DNA of 64,000 nt from Endomychus coccineus (lineage: Eukaryota > Arthropoda > Insecta > Coleoptera > Endomychidae). Positions 10,990-22,764 of the stretch are shown here, one piece after another (positions within the stretch are counted from its first letter, which is position 1; each line of letters starts with the position of its first letter). The notes below the pieces were generated by a model. That model was not told the origin of the DNA. It saw only the letters and a program-made list of their open reading frames with translations, and ran no database searches. Both the position numbers and the translations under genes were made by a program. The DNA is taken from contig OY294070.1 in the NCBI GenBank assembly GCA_958510875.1, positions 7,564,001 through 7,628,000 on the forward strand, read 5' to 3'.

Positions 10990-11330
10990 GCATTCTGCTA
11001 AAAAGTCTATCGGGCTAGACGGAATTCCACCGGTCGTTCTCAAGGAATATGCACCTGAATTAATACCAGCTGCTTAACCTTTCATACGAACTTGATGAAT
11101 TTCCTTCCAATTGGAAAAAAGCTATAGTGCAACCAATTCCAAAAAAAGGAAGAAGATCCTTCTCAATAAATATAAACTCATTTCAACATCGTCTGTGATC
11201 TTTGAATTGATGGAGAAAGCAATCAACATCGAGTTCATCAAATACATAGAGAGCTACAAAATAGCTTTCGTCGGCACATATCAACAGGAGACATGTATGG
11301 CAGAAATCTATTGAAAAACATGGTGAATCT
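10990..11330 (+). pseudogene. Non-LTR RT fragment (Jockey-like, fingers region)
   Basis: Reads KSIGLDGIPPVVLKEYAPEL, then in shifted frames FPSNWKKAIVQPIPKKG, the YRPIS-equivalent region (YKLISTSSVIF), LMEKAINIEFIKYIES and a degraded GFR region. These match the N-terminal RT blocks 0-2 of Jockey/I-type LINEs. There are at least three frameshifts or stops and no YADD box, so this is a dead fragment. The 3' side ends where a foldback arm begins. Confidence 0.75.
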
Positions 11331-11429
11331 CTAACTACCTTCTTCCTTCTTGGTAAACTCCGGTCATATGGTTTGCCCCCTCTTCTGTGTTACTTATTAT
11401 CAAGAATCCTCTCAGTTAGACCATTCCAT

Positions 11430-12781
11430 GTGAACACCAGGTACCTCGGAGAGATCAATTCTGTCGCAATATTCGTGTTCAGCGACCTTAACCCCCCCCC
11501 CCCCCCTCCGAGTAACGAGTTTCAACTGATTATACAGGATGAGTCAGTTTTTTGTAGATAAACTTCAACAGGAGATAGAACAGATGTTTTTAAGAAGAAA
11601 AGTTCCTATAAACATATGTCGTAGAAGGCTTCGTTTTTTGCGAATATCTCCGGAACGTTTATCGTACAGAAAACAGCTTTTGTGAGCATTTTCTACTCAT
11701 AGTAAGCTATGTTCTGTGCTGTAAAATTTTTTTTTTAGTCATAATTGGTGAAGATTTTGAAGGGGTAGTGGGTGTTTTTCTCCCCAACTACGCCACTGAA
11801 AAAAGTACGATTTTGAGACAACCATTTGAACCGTCAATGTTTTCTACACAAAAAAGGTATCAGTCATTAGCTCTAAAGTTGACCATTTTCGAGAAAAATC
11901 AACTTTTATGTTGAAAAACATGGCCAATCCTTTGGTTTTGTTACTTGTTCTAACGTTTGAATAAATTTTGTTTAATTAGTAAGAATTGACCATGTTTTTC
12001 AACATAAAAGTTGATTTTTCTCCAAAACGGTCAACTTTAGAGCTTATGACCAAGAGTACCTTTTTTGTGTAAAAAATATTGGCGGTTCAAATGGTTGTCT
12101 CAAAACTGTACTTTTACCAGTGGCGTAGAAGTTGGGGAGAAAAACACCCACTACCCCTTCAAAATCTTCACCAATTAAGAGTAAAAGAATTTTTTTATCG
12201 CACAAAACATAGCTTACTATGAGTAGAAAATGCTTACAAAAGCTGTTTTTTGTACGATAAGCGGTTCTGGAGATATTCGCAAAAAACGAAATTTTTTTTC
12301 AATTTCAACACCCTGTATCTCGAAAACGAAGCCTTGTACGACATAGGTTTATAGGAACTTTTCTTCTTAAAAACACATGTTCTATCTCCTGTTGCAGTTT
12401 GTCTACAAAAAACGGACTCACCCTGTATAACGAATTTCCCGAAAACCCCAGATGACAGGGATACCGTTCACCGTGGGCACCAGGTACCTCGAAGACCAAT
12501 TCTGTTGCAATATCCGTGTTCAGCGACGCCAAAAACCCCCGAGTAACGAGTTTGGAAACATTTTCATCACTATTAACCGAATTGTGAATTTAGTATTTAG
12601 GGTCAATTTAAAATGCAATTGTGAAATGCATATTCTTTATGCAATTTGCACATTTTTAATTTCTTATAGATCAATTTAGGTCACAAAGTTTCCTGAAGCT
12701 CGAATCGAATGCAAAAAACCGCAATCAAATCCGTCTTACTGTTCAAATTTTTCGAATTTCAGTGCTTCTTTTCCGCGACTA
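11430..12781. mobile_element. Foldback element B (decayed), split by a palindromic MITE
   Basis: A block CACCAGGTACCTCG[G/A]AGA through CGTGTTCAGCGAC occurs at about 11436-11491 and again at about 12478-12531. The right side continues into GAATCGAATGCAAAAAACCG (about 12703) and ends in CAGTGCTTCTTTTCCGCGACTA (ending at 12781; here described as CCGCGACTA preceded by GTGCTT). These are the subterminal and terminal modules of the B elements at 40829 and 48582. The left terminus was not found. The MITE at 11533-12427 lies inside it. Confidence 0.6.
11533..12427. mobile_element. Palindromic MITE, 895 bp, TA target site
   Basis: TACAGGATGAGTC at the left end and GACTCACCCTGTA at the right end are flanked by TA on both sides. 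The whole element is one long inverted repeat: GGTAGTGGGTGTTTTTCTCC near 11765 matches its inverse near 12140, and ATGTTGAAAAACATGG near 11910 matches its inverse near 11988. The loop is about 60 bp centred on about 11960. The TA duplication and CAGGGTG-type ends suggest mobilisation by a Tc1/mariner-class transposase. No coding capacity. Confidence 0.88.
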
Positions 12782-12859
12782 TGCTGTTAACGTCAATCAA
12801 GTTTCTTCAAATTTTCTTGTGGAATTAAGATATTCAACTGGAAGAGCTAATGAACTATC

Positions 12860-13500
12860 TTTGAATGTAGACACCCTTCCGAAAAAGTGTGGACATTTTT
12901 CCGAAATGGTGAAATATCTGGGAGTCACCCTGGACTAAAAACTACTCTGGCAGAAGCAAGTGGAGGCTAAGTGACAAAATGCTATGATAATCTTTTGGTA
13001 GTGCAAGAGAGCAATTGGGGCCTAAGCAGCTGATGTGGATCTACTCAGATATTATTATCCAAAGACTCAGTCATGCAGTCCTTGTACGGTGGCAAGGAAC
13101 CGAACTGGTTATATACCAGAAACTTCTGGACAGAATACAGAGACTCCTCCTCTCAGAGGCATTACATCCACTAGGAAGGATACACCGACTCCAATATTGA
13201 GGTCCTTGCCGGGCGTGCCACCCCTATCAATGACAATGAGGAATCTCGCAATGATGGCGGTCTACGAACTTAGCTGTAATGACTCCCTGAAGAAAAGATC
13301 CTTAACAGGCTTGCCGGTGGAAACAAGTTCAACCTGATTTGAATTCCGGGTCACTCAGGTTGGAAAGGGAATAAAAGAGTGGGCAAACTGGCCAGAGACG
13401 AGGCATGATTGGTCGGTTCTCAAGGCTTCCTTGCTGCTATCCCCTACAACGGGGGTATACAGATCTTTTGGAACCATCTGAGAGATCAACATGCCGAAAC
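12860..13500 (+). pseudogene. Non-LTR element fragment (RT C-terminus + RNase H tail, R1/Jockey-like)
   Basis: Frames give VKYLGVTLD (end of the RT palm/thumb), a degraded thumb, TPTPILRSLPGVPPLSMTMR (the linker motif after RT in R1/Jockey-type LINEs), and IPGHSGWKGNKRVGKLARDEA split by stops (RNase H C-terminal block with GHSG and the A/D region). Multiple stops and shifts. It lies directly after the foldback end at 12781. Confidence 0.7.
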
Positions 13501-13539
13501 TTCATTGTGAAAAGGATGGTAAGGTTTCCCCACAACAAT

Positions 13540-14688
13540 CAACTTTAAACCATAAGAAACAGTCCAAAAATAATAAAAAAAACATTTTTATCCTCAGAGA
13601 ATACAAATATTTACTGAAAGGATTGAGTGAAGATGATTCTGATGATAAAATTGAGTGAAAAAATAAATACCAATCTAAAGTGTGTTAATTTCACGGATAA
13701 AATAACGTTTTGTTCAAATGGTCATGTTATCAGACTGTAGATATTGGACTAATAATCCTAATTAGATGGAGCAGGTACATAGTATCCCCAAAAGTTTGGA
13801 TTCAATAGCAACAAATACTGAAGGAACTTTTCTCATTGATCTCAACTTGAGATAAGTATCTAAATACATTGGAACACGTACCATGTAACCTGTTTTTACT
13901 CGAAAGAATGAGGAAATTCGTGAAAAAAAATGATGTCAGGTTCAGTTTAATACAGGACCTTACACTAGCGTTGCTCCTATGACAAAAATCAGTGACGCGG
14001 ATAAAATTTGCTGTCCCATCTCTTTACCTGCCAGATTCAGTGCACCATATAAGTCCCATCTAATCCTAAACCTCGAAAAATTCCTCAGATGAAGAACTCG
14101 TGGCGACAGTAATTGGACCTGGAACAATCCAATTTGTGTTGCAGGATGAAAACACTGGAGCGGAACCAGACTAAGAAGCATGTTAACTACGTTGCCCATT
14201 TCAAAAAGGACGCAAAGTTTCCAAATTACCCTCGTACATTCGAACGACCCTTCGCGGTAAACATTAGCAGAATTTCGCGTTTCCTAGACTGTTACGGGGT
14301 ATAACTTTTCCCCCTGACGGGCTGGTCGCGGTCCCCGTAAAGGCAGGGGTGTGGTACCCTAATGAGTGTATTCCTGACACTCCTGCGGGCCGCACCCTGC
14401 TGCTTCCGAAGCCGCACCTTTCCATTAGTTAATAGCAGGGCCCAGCCTTACGTCCTGCTGACTTTACTCTACGTCACGCCGGTTCCTGCTACCTTATTGT
14501 CTCTTCCTGATGTGTTGCAGACCGACAACTTTGATAGACGTAATTAACTGATATTATATTATGATGGAAGTATTGAAATATCATTGACAAGTCTTCATTT
14601 CGTATATTGACGTTTTAATTTGATACGGACCAAGACCAGTCGTTTCAGGATGGTATGCCTTCAAACTGTTTTGCTATTCCAGCAGGAA
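13540..14688. other. Interval with no recognisable gene; GC-richer patch
   Basis: No gene supported. About 14280-14520 is clearly GC-richer than its surroundings (runs such as GGTCGCGGTCCCCG) and could be a LINE untranslated region or a host regulatory stretch. I see no codon structure. Confidence 0.4.
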
Positions 14689-14900
14689 TACAGGATGTTC
14701 CGGTTTGTTCCGGCCAAACTGAAACACGTGATAAGACTCATCACTTTAAGCAAAACAGTTCATATAAACAAGGGCCCGATCTCCATCAGTAGCGGAGTTA
14801 CAGGAAATTCAAATTAAAAAAAAAAACATCGTTCACACATCAAAAATTAAGCTTCGAAATTTCATACACATATATAAGAAAGATACAGGGTGTTATTTTT

Positions 14901-15100
14901 AAATGGATGGCTGTACAGCTCATTCTTATGGACCAGCTACATGAAAAATATGCAGAAAGATGGAGTGGGAGGGGTGGTCCGACAGAATGGCGACCCCTCT
15001 CTCTCCTCACATAAATCCGATGGATTTTTTAAATGGGGTTTATGAAGGACAAAGCTCACGCAACGCCAGTGGATACAGGAGAAGAATTTCAACAAAGTCT
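14901..15100 (+). pseudogene. Tc1/mariner-superfamily transposase C-terminal scrap (DD~39-41D type)
   Basis: One frame reads MDGCTAHSYGPATWKICRKM, then W.DRMATPLSPHINPMDFFK and KLTQRQWIQEKNFNK. The MDG-TAH and NPMDFF motifs match the second and third catalytic aspartates of IS630/Tc1/mariner transposases, with about 38 residues between them. Only this C-terminal part survives. It lies beside, and in the opposite orientation to, the mariner that follows. Confidence 0.6.
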
Positions 15101-15119
15101 ATTATGCCTGAATAATAAA

Positions 15120-15268
15120 CTAAAGTAAGACAGTCAGTCATAAGGCGGTATCTTCTTTAAAAAATATCCAGTTGAAGATAATGTATTGTTTGTAGCTTCT
15201 TTTGTAAGAGTATTTTTTTAACGAATTGATAAAAATCAAATTTGTTTATTCTTATTAAGGTAGTTATA
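15120..15268. other. Short linker before the mariner
   Basis: AT-rich. It belongs to the outer inverted-repeat element; nothing further was seen. Confidence 0.3.
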
Positions 15269-16465
15269 CGAGGGCAAGGGGAAAAGTCTCTGGAAAGTAG
15301 AACAAGAAATGATTTATTTGGGCAACACTTATTTTTTTTTCTCAACATAATCTTCTTGTCCTAACGTTTCTCTAATGTTTCGATCCCTTCCAAATATTAC
15401 GATTTCGGCCAAATGGAATCAAATCTTTTTCCGCCGAGCTATTTCTTCAAGTTTGGAAATAGATACAAATCGCAGGGGACCAAATCTGGAGAATATGGTG
15501 GATGACGAACCAATTGGTAGCGCAATTCATGCCATTTTGCCATTGTGACTGCGAACCTGTGCTCCTGGGCGTTATCCTGGTGGAAGAGCACTTTTTTCTT
15601 CGCCAAATGCGGCTGCTTCCGCTTCAAATCGAAGTCGAATAGATCCAACAGCTCTGCATAATATACGTCGGTGATCGTTTTGCCTTTTTCAAGGTAATTG
15701 ACATGAATGATACCGAGTGCATCCCAAGAAACTGTCGCCATGACTTTGTTGGCCGATAAGCCCACTTTGGCTTCTGGCTTCGATTGGCCAGGACAAGTCC
15801 GCTGTTTCGACTGTTCTTTAGTCTCTGGTATGTTGTGATGGATCCATCTTCCGTTCACGGTTACGAAACGGTGCAAAAAGTCCTTCTTATCGCTCTTGAA
15901 CATCACCAAACACTCCTTTGCAATTATCATACGCTCGATCTTGTTGTCAACAGAAAACAAATGCTGCACCCATCTAGTAGATAACTTTCCAAAAATTATC
16001 CAAAATGTTCCATACCCGTTCGGTTGAGATGCCCAAGTCTCAGCAATCTCATGCACTTTAACTTTCCGATAGTTCAATATCATACCATGGATTTTATCGA
16101 CGATTTCTGTTGCAACCTCAATAGTATAACCAGAACGTTCGGGTCCTTTGTGGTCATACTAACACAACAAAAATCACTAAGCCACTTGTAAATCGATCCA
16201 ATCGATGATGAAGAGTCCCCATAATGTTTAACAAACGATTCTTTGGCTTCCGTAATGTTTTTTTCCACGCAGGAAATAACGTTTAATCAAGACTTGAAAT
16301 TCACTTTTTTCCATGTTCACAAAAATCTTTCGATGGGTGTCAAAACAGAACTGAATGACATATTTATTATTATTAAAGATATCACCTGAATCACAAATGT
16401 CACATGGGATTCTCGATTGTGCCGCCATCTGTTTTATTTTTCATGAACTTTTCACTTTGTCCTCG
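15269..16465 (-). mobile_element. mariner transposon, near full length (1.2 kb)
   Basis: Ends CGAGGGCAAGGGGAAAAG at 15269 and CTTTTCACTTTGTCCTCG at 16465 are inverted copies flanked by TA on both sides. Length and ends fit mariner elements. The transposase reads on the minus strand. The shorter copy at 27822-28475 has nearly the same ends (CGAGGGCAA...), so it is the same lineage. Confidence 0.92.
15439..16314 (-). pseudogene. mariner transposase (DD34D), frameshifted
   Basis: Starts at ATG 16314 with MEKSEFQVLIKRYFLRGK. A shift near 16268 leads to NITEAKESFVKHYGDSSSSI (helix-turn-helix region). A second shift near 16083 leads to a 214-residue C-terminal frame. There the first catalytic motif reads VTVNGRWIHH (family form has D, here N), the second is LFHQDNAQEH (D intact) and the third YSPDLVPCDLYLFPNLKK (D intact). 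The start choice follows the conserved MEKSEF N-terminus of mariners. Two frameshifts and a lost catalytic D make it inactive. Confidence 0.92.
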
Positions 16466-16879
16466 TATTAAGGGGATTTCTCGAAATTATGGAGTTAGTA
16501 GACCTCCCATGCGACCAACAGCGAAAAGACATAAAAAATAGATGTTTAATCAGAGAAGCAAATGAAAGTCTCAAAGTTTACCAGTGACGTACAAACCATT
16601 ATTTTTTAGGGGAAATATGTTAACAGACATTGAAAAAATATCACTTTGTATCTTTTTTGTATAAAACTCGCTTGAATAATTTGTAATATTGGTCAATTAG
16701 GAGGTGTATGTAATTTCGAAGCTTGGTTTTCAATGTGACAACCATGATTTTAAATTTCAATTATATGTAACTTCGGTACTGATGGAGATCTGACCTTAGT
16801 TTTCATGCACTTTTTTGTTTAAAATTATGAATCCTATCACATGTTACAGTTTGGCCAAAACAAACAGGAACACCTCGTA

Positions 16880-18306
16880 GATTAAAATACCGAAAAATGA
16901 CATCATCATGTAGGTATTTGTGGAATATTTTGTTCATAGTTTCATTGATTTCCTCCCAAATTTCCTATATTGACATCAATTCATACTTGTAACAAGCATT
17001 GCTTTTCTAACTAAGGTAAAACTGTTTTCAAACAGTTAAAATCGAATATGGCGTTCAAGAAAAAATACAAAGTTGATGATGGTTGGAGAAAATCGAAACA
17101 CTATGTTTGAAATCTGACCTGACTTGTTCTACGTAAAAACTTGCTCTAACATTGATTCCACAGATTTGAAAAATTTCCATAAATAAATAAATTACAAGGA
17201 GTTTTCCAAAATGCATCATTTAAGATTTTTCAAAATATTTCAGAAACCAAATCGGTTATAAGCGATTTGCAAGCGCTATTGAACTACTAACTAAATTGTC
17301 TAGAATTTTCTTCAGTTAACTGTTTTCTTTCTATTACAGTTTCTGAAATCCCAATACTATCATCAGCAATCTCGGACGTACTGTATAAACAGTATAAGAA
17401 ACGGTATCGATGGATTTAAGCTACGTAGTTCTATCCGTTTGTAAAGTCTTTTTTCTAGCGCTTCCTACTGAAGCGCGAAGCGTGAAAAGTTTGATATAAT
17501 GCGATAAAAATATGGAACAGCGACATAGGATATCAAATGAAACGTAGAACTCTCCCGTTTATATAAATACTGAACTTGAGAAACTTTTGTCCAATACCTC
17601 ATTCCGGAAATATCGAGAACATTCATCCCTTTCGTATCTTCTATTTGTCAAAACAGAAGTTCAAAATAGAAAATTTCCATTTACAGACCAACCAAATCTA
17701 CTGTTTCAAATGTGGAAAGAAAATTATAATTCACAGCTGTGGGATCGATACAACGTAGCAACCGAAAATAGGAGTTACAAAGTTACTCTTCAAGAACAAT
17801 ATATTGACAAATGTTTCACTTCACAGTAGCATCTTACTTATGCATAGGGAAGTTGCAGATTTAAACTGCTCCCTGAATAAGAAATAATATACAGGTATTC
17901 CATTTGGAAAAAATAACTTTTGGTGGTTTTTCTAATCGATCGAAATGAAATAATTTCTGGGCCATTCTGTATATTGCACCTAAGATTTGATTGTGTAATA
18001 TAGAGACTTAGGATTCAGGTTAATGATGACTGGGATTTGAATTTTTGAAAATTATAAAATATAAAGGTAATTAACATTTTTTTAAAGTAGTGTTTTGTCA
18101 ATGGAAAAATGTAAAATAATTAATATCTGCAACATACACATTTATCAACTAACTATTCTGAAACACAGAGAATTCAAATATAAAATTAGATACAGGATGT
18201 GCCATTTCAAATTTCAAAGTATCTGCTACTTTCTATTAGAAGCGGCAACACTGCATGTGGGAGAATATTCTAAAAGAGACATCACAACAACTACAAATTA
18301 AAAATT
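16880..18306. other. Interval with no recognisable gene
   Basis: AT-rich. ATACAGGTATTCCATTTGG (about 17891) and CCATTCTGTATATTGC (about 17962) look like decayed ends of a small CAGG-type MITE, and ATACAGGATGTGCC (about 18191) is a single similar end. No coding sequence supported. Confidence 0.4.
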
Positions 18307-19115
18307 ATCTTGGTCAAGGGTGGTTGTGGAATGTAAAACGAAATGTTAACTTTGAACCTTTTACAAGGTCGCAATAGCCACAAACGGGGTCGAAAACTGT
18401 TTCAAATTGGTTAATTTTCGATAAATCGAATTCACGTGAGGAGCGCGTAGCTCGCGAGTTAGAAAAGTGCAAATCTTCGGAACATAGAACGTCTTTACGA
18501 GAACTTTTCCCATGCGGTTTTCCCTCCATATCATTAGTTTATGACCGGGGCCATCTAAATAGCATAGTCTCAGGCCCCAAAATGTTGATTAAATAAGTAA
18601 ATTCAATTAAAATAGAAACAGGTACTTTCAGGTCTCAGCTACGCGTGTCTAACGTGCGACGTACCAGAGGGAATTTACTAGCTACTAAAGTATACCCAAA
18701 AGCGGTTAAGAACTAGCGGCCTATAGCCGAAAACACTTTATCACAACTGGCGCCGGCCGCACGGGGCATAAAACGGCCCCGAATTAACAAGATCGAGGTA
18801 AAAAGTATAAACTCTAACTGACGCGTAGCGAGCTCCTCGAGGCATATATCAAAATGATTACGTTCGTAGCTAATCACATAAGACGTCTGGCGTCCATGCA
18901 ATTGTGTTTTTATACAATTCGAACCTTCTAATTTCGAAAGGCCACGTGAAAATCCCGGAGTCTAAAGCGCTAGAGACTTCTGAGTGTTATAACATTGGTA
19001 TAAAATTGCGAAATTTCTCACTTTTAGAAACTTCAAATTAATTAATTTGACACAAGTTTTGATAACGTAAGGTAAGACACACGTTTTAGATTCCACAATC
19101 ACCCTTGACCAAGAT
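18307..19115. mobile_element. TIR element, family C, copy 1 (809 bp, non-coding)
   Basis: ATCTTGGTCAAGGGTGGTTG at the left end is mirrored by its inverse (CAATCACCCTTGACCAAGAT) at the right end. The interior shares long stretches with 56436-57383 (CTCAGCTACGCG.GTCTAACG, CGTTCGTAGCTAAT.ACATA, GGCCACGTGAAAATCCCGG) and with the fragment at 33305-33600. No ORF. The mobilising transposase is unknown. Confidence 0.8.
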
Positions 19116-19912
19116 AAGTAACCGAAGTTTCAAAACTCCATTTTTAGTAGTGTTCATGAACGTCTAATTAGTAAAATACTGTTGACAGAATGGTTCGATA
19201 AAATACCATAGTTTCATTTGAAACCTGAATATGGATGTCAAAAGGTTAAGTTGCAAGTAGAGATGGGTCTAAGATGAAAGTTAATGTGCTTATAAAACAG
19301 ATCTCACAAAGCAAGGAGATTATAAAAGAATTCCGAAATTCACTTATTATCATTCTGACAATTTTCGAAGAAAAGCAAAAACAACTTAAGTCACTCATAG
19401 TTGGGGTTATAAACAGAGGAAGCCTAAAATCCGTTTGCATTGAATAGGGAAATGGAAAGCAAATTGCCTTCAAATGCCAAAAACACTCTTCAAGATATAT
19501 TCTGAGATAAATTGAACCACTTCTACATATTAATGAAGACAACAACAGGTTTTATTTTGAAGAGTGTGAGAAATGAGCCGCAAATAAGCGTTATATGTTA
19601 GAGATTTGCATATTTAAATACACTGTTTGAGAACAGTATCAGCTCTGTAGAAAAAAAGAAGAGCATTTTGTATTCATCAAATACTCCTAGATCCCAATTT
19701 AAAAGGGGTGTTATTGGTACATGGACGGTATTGATTGTGACAGGTGATAAATATTACAATTAAACAGAGTTTAATTGGTACCTGTAAATGAGCACGTATT
19801 AGAGTGCTATGACTGAATAAAGTGCGCTATCAAATGGCTTCCTAAGTAAATGTTTATGTTGATTCTTCCCACGTTTTGTGTAGTACGTACAGTTTGTTAG
19901 ATAATTATGCCG
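19116..19912. other. Interval with no recognisable gene
   Basis: No ORF or known repeat recognised. Confidence 0.45.
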
Positions 19913-19915
19913 AAA

Positions 19916-20140
19916 AGTAGACAGTGAATGCAGAATATTCAAAGATCAATGGAACTTTCAATATTTCGTAATTGAGTCCAATGAGAAGGCACTATGTCTG
20001 ATTTGCAATGAAATAGATCGATTCAATCGTTCAAAACAAAATATGGGATTATTATTGAGGAGAATGGGCCCATTGTTTCCGCTTAAGTTTCTAATTCTGC
20101 AGTTAAGCATACATCATCTAAGAAAAAATTTGAATTAAAT
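19916..20140 (+). pseudogene. hAT-type transposase N-terminal fragment (zinc-finger region)
   Basis: The frame reads VDSECRIFKDQWNFQYFVIE, then SNEKALCLICNEI. This matches the N-terminal block of hAT (GTF2IRD2/ZBED5-like) transposases, where it is followed by a His-containing half of the zinc finger; that half is decayed here. MPK at 19908 is in another frame, so a 1-bp shift separates the ATG from the domain. The rest of the transposase is absent. Confidence 0.6.
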
Positions 20141-20932
20141 TATATTTATGTTTCAAAATTTAATAAGTAGTTCCAGTTTCAATGGTCAATATATCGTCAA
20201 AATAAGCGAGGATAATTATTTCCATACTCTTCATAACGTAACATGGATTCCGGTTAAAAACAAAGGGAGAATGCGAATTATCCAAAGCTATTTTGCTCGT
20301 CAAATTAGCAAATTGTTACATTCAATAGAGTACTAACGAAATACTGAACAAGATAATCCGTAGAGGATCCATTGCGCTGGCCTTCAATATCATTACGTAT
20401 CATTGTTTTTAATTGATGGAACCGGCAAATAAACGAGCTGGTTATGCTCCGATAGAAGAATAAACAAATGCCGACCATCGGAGGGGAAGCGTAAAGGTGG
20501 GAGTGCGGCGGAAGGAGCGACGATATAATTTGTATCGACTAATCGACTATAGTAGTTGTCAGTTTTTATTTTTACGGCGTCCATTGTTATGTCACTCTAA
20601 CGCTAATGTCATCAGATCATGTATGACTTAGAACATGACTAATTCTAATTGTCTGGAATTAAACAATGATCTCATTCACAAATAAAAATATTTATTACGG
20701 TGCCAAGTTAACTGTGGACAGTAGCGGAACGACGATTCAGTACCTTCGTGACCAATCGTGGTGATGTAACGGATTCAATTTACGAAAAACGTGTTAAAAC
20801 TTGCTGGGTCACTTTAGTACTGCCATTTTATTACTAATAATGAATGTACCTAATGCTAAATCTTGAATAAAAACAATTCAGATTTTTAGACTTAAATAAA
20901 ATAACTATTAAAGTTTGATTTCCACAACTTAA
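20141..20932. other. Interval with no recognisable gene
   Basis: Could include further decayed hAT sequence up to about 20340. Beyond that nothing was recognised. Confidence 0.4.
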
Positions 20933-20935
20933 TAT

Positions 20936-21230
20936 ACAGGGTGTATCAGGATATGTATGTAAAAATATTCAGTATGTGATTTTATATCATGTTTCCAACA
21001 AAAAAGTTTATATAATACGTATTCCGATTTTCAACGGCTAACAAGTAATTCGCCATTTTGTATTTTTTTATGAAAATATTACAATTCCATGCAATTGACC
21101 TCTTCCTACAATCAGCAACAAATATAGACACAATTGAATCATTCCAAATGGAAGAGCAATAAATAAGCTTTCATATGATACCATATTTATCGCCGAAATG
21201 TTTTTTTAAATATTTTTAGGTCATAACATC
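20936..21230. mobile_element. Single-ended MITE fragment with ATACAGGGTG end
   Basis: ATACAGGGTGTATCAGGATA resembles the CAGGGTG termini of the Tc1/mariner-type MITEs at 11533 and 14691. No matching opposite end was found, so the right boundary is a guess. Confidence 0.4.
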
Positions 21231-21339
21231 TGGGTGTTACATATGTTATTTGAAAGAAGTATAATTCGTGTCTGTGATATATATATAATGAAAGAAATTC
21301 GAGGCGTGCAGACAAGTTGTCGAATCATTCAAATTCCAG

Positions 21340-21421
21340 AAAAAGTTTATCCTAGAGCAGGTTTCGAACCTGCGACCTCTAGATTGTCATTAGTGCTCTA
21401 CCAGCTGAGCAACTGAGAACA
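21340..21421 (-). repeat. tRNA-like sequence, probably the head of a SINE or a tRNA pseudogene
   Basis: On the minus strand, GTTGCTCAGCTGGTAGAGCA (A box, D-arm with GCTC/GAGC paired) is followed 31 bases on by GCAGGTTCGAACCTGC (B box and T-arm). The anticodon stem and acceptor stem do not pair well and the T-arm is one base short, so I do not call a functional tRNA. Sequence continues downstream on the minus strand as a possible SINE body to about 21235. Confidence 0.65.
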
Positions 21422-21439
21422 CACATTCAGCTATCCTTT

Positions 21440-22400
21440 GCACACCTTTGGCTGTGAGGGAATGTGAGGAGGCCATAAAAGATGAAAAAAGAGGCAATTG
21501 AAGAGAGCTTGTGAGAGTGGAAGGAAATCGGAATTCGTGGGGTAATGTTTATAGGATCTGTAGTGGTAAGGCTGATGCCAAAAGTGTGATTGGTCAGTTG
21601 AAAGTTGGAAAGCGAATGCACCCAGTCTTGGGATGAAACTGGTGTCTGTGTATATGCGAAAATAAATGAGAACGTATGCTGCCCGATGAATCAGGGAAAA
21701 ATAGGGTATGCTATGACTAGAATAAGAATAAAAAAAGCCTGCGGTAGGGATGAGGTGCGTCCAGAGAAGCCGTTCGGGTATGGCATGCCATAGCCGAGTT
21801 CCTCACTTCGCTGTATGATAGTTCTGTGAGGGAGGGTTATTTCACCAAAGCATGGAAGACTATGAGTTAGTGATTATGCTTAAGGGACCGCAGAAACCTC
21901 CTAGCAACCATAGGTCTTACAGGAACCATTTGCCTGTTACCGGTCCTATGGGAGATCTTAGAAAGAATTCTGGTCAAGAGGCTTCTAGGGAACTTAAGAG
22001 CGAATAAAAGCAGGAGGCAATTTGGCTTTAAACCAGGTAAGTCGAGGTAGCAAGTATAGTTGACGGGAACAAGAAGAAGTATGTACTAGAATACTTGAGA
22101 GACTGAAAAAGTTGAATGTGAAGAGCTCTTGCTCTGGCAAAGCTACTTCAGTGGAAGGTCAGTATGTATGAAGAGCAAGAATTGAAACAGTGTGGAAGAA
22201 AGTCGAAAGGGGTTGGCCTCAAAGTTCCGTTGTGGAAGATGATGATGGATGAACTGCTTGGAGTGATGGAGGAGGATGGATGTGAACCAGCGGTCTTTGC
22301 GAACAATTTTGTGTTGCCCTTAGAGGGCAGGAGAGAAATTGAGGCCTCAGGCTCCAGATGGATAGAAGTTGTGAGAGTTAAGAGTTAGGAAATTTCCGAA
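21440..22400 (+). pseudogene. R1-like non-LTR reverse transcriptase remnant
   Basis: Across several frames: a KKAI..ESGRKSEF-like pre-RT helix, then KSYRPICLLPV-equivalent (TIGLTGTICLLPVLWEILER), ILVKRLLGNLRANKSRRQFG, FKPGKSR, and later WKMMMDELLGVMEEDGCEPA followed by VFANNFVLPLEGR (motif C region; YADD is degraded to FANN). This order fits the RT of R1-type LINEs. Numerous frameshifts, and the segment between RT motifs 3 and 5 is shortened. Confidence 0.75.
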
Positions 22401-22424
22401 GAAAAGACCGTAACCATGTTGCTG

Positions 22425-22700
22425 AAAGGCTTCCTCTCTAATGGACGACCTCCGATTTTGATTCACTACGGAACAGTTTCGCGCGCGGCGACTCTGGTGA
22501 GTCTCCTTGTTGGTCGACAGGGGACCGCTGAAGAACCCAGGGGAAGTCCTTGGAACTGGTGATTCCACGAACTCGAATTAGCTGACCAGTGCTAAGGTGA
22601 CAAGACCTTAACTGGGAGAGGTGTTGAACCTCGAAGTTTCTACCGGTGATCCAAATCGGTACCACGGGGGTCAAGGAGACCGCCCGGGTATACCCGGGGC
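22425..22700 (+). repeat. LINE 3' tail repeat, copy 1
   Basis: Shares a long stretch with 31540-31812: TTTTGA[T/C]TCACTACGGAA, GGTGATTCCACGAACTCGAA, TTAGCTGACCAGTGCTAAG, AACTGGGAGAGGTGTT and CCCGGGTATAC. Both copies follow LINE C-terminal coding remnants, so this is best read as the shared 3' untranslated region of an R1-like LINE. It is much GC-richer than the surroundings. Confidence 0.75.
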
Positions 22701-22764
22701 CTGGCCGACGCTGGACTAGAGGGGGGCTTGCTCCCTCTCGACTTGTGAGTTGCGTACCAACTCT

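Larger units (their letters stand above)
14691..16877. mobile_element. Inverted-repeat (TIR) element carrying a nested mariner
   Basis: CAGGATGTTCCGGTTTGTTC (14691) is mirrored by AAACAGGAACACCTCGTA (ending 16879), and the arms continue inward: GGCCAAACTG / CAGTTTGGCC, GATCTCCATCAGTA / its inverse near 16785, and AAGCTTCGAAATT / its inverse near 16715. TA-like flanks and CAGG ends point to a Tc1/mariner-class MITE. The central part is displaced by a 1.2 kb mariner (15269-16465) and a second transposase scrap (14901-15100). Confidence 0.75.

Noticed and set aside
21340..21421. Functional tRNA gene on the minus strand
   Set aside because: A and B boxes are present but the acceptor and anticodon stems do not pair and the T-arm is short by one base; kept only as a tRNA-like/SINE remnant.
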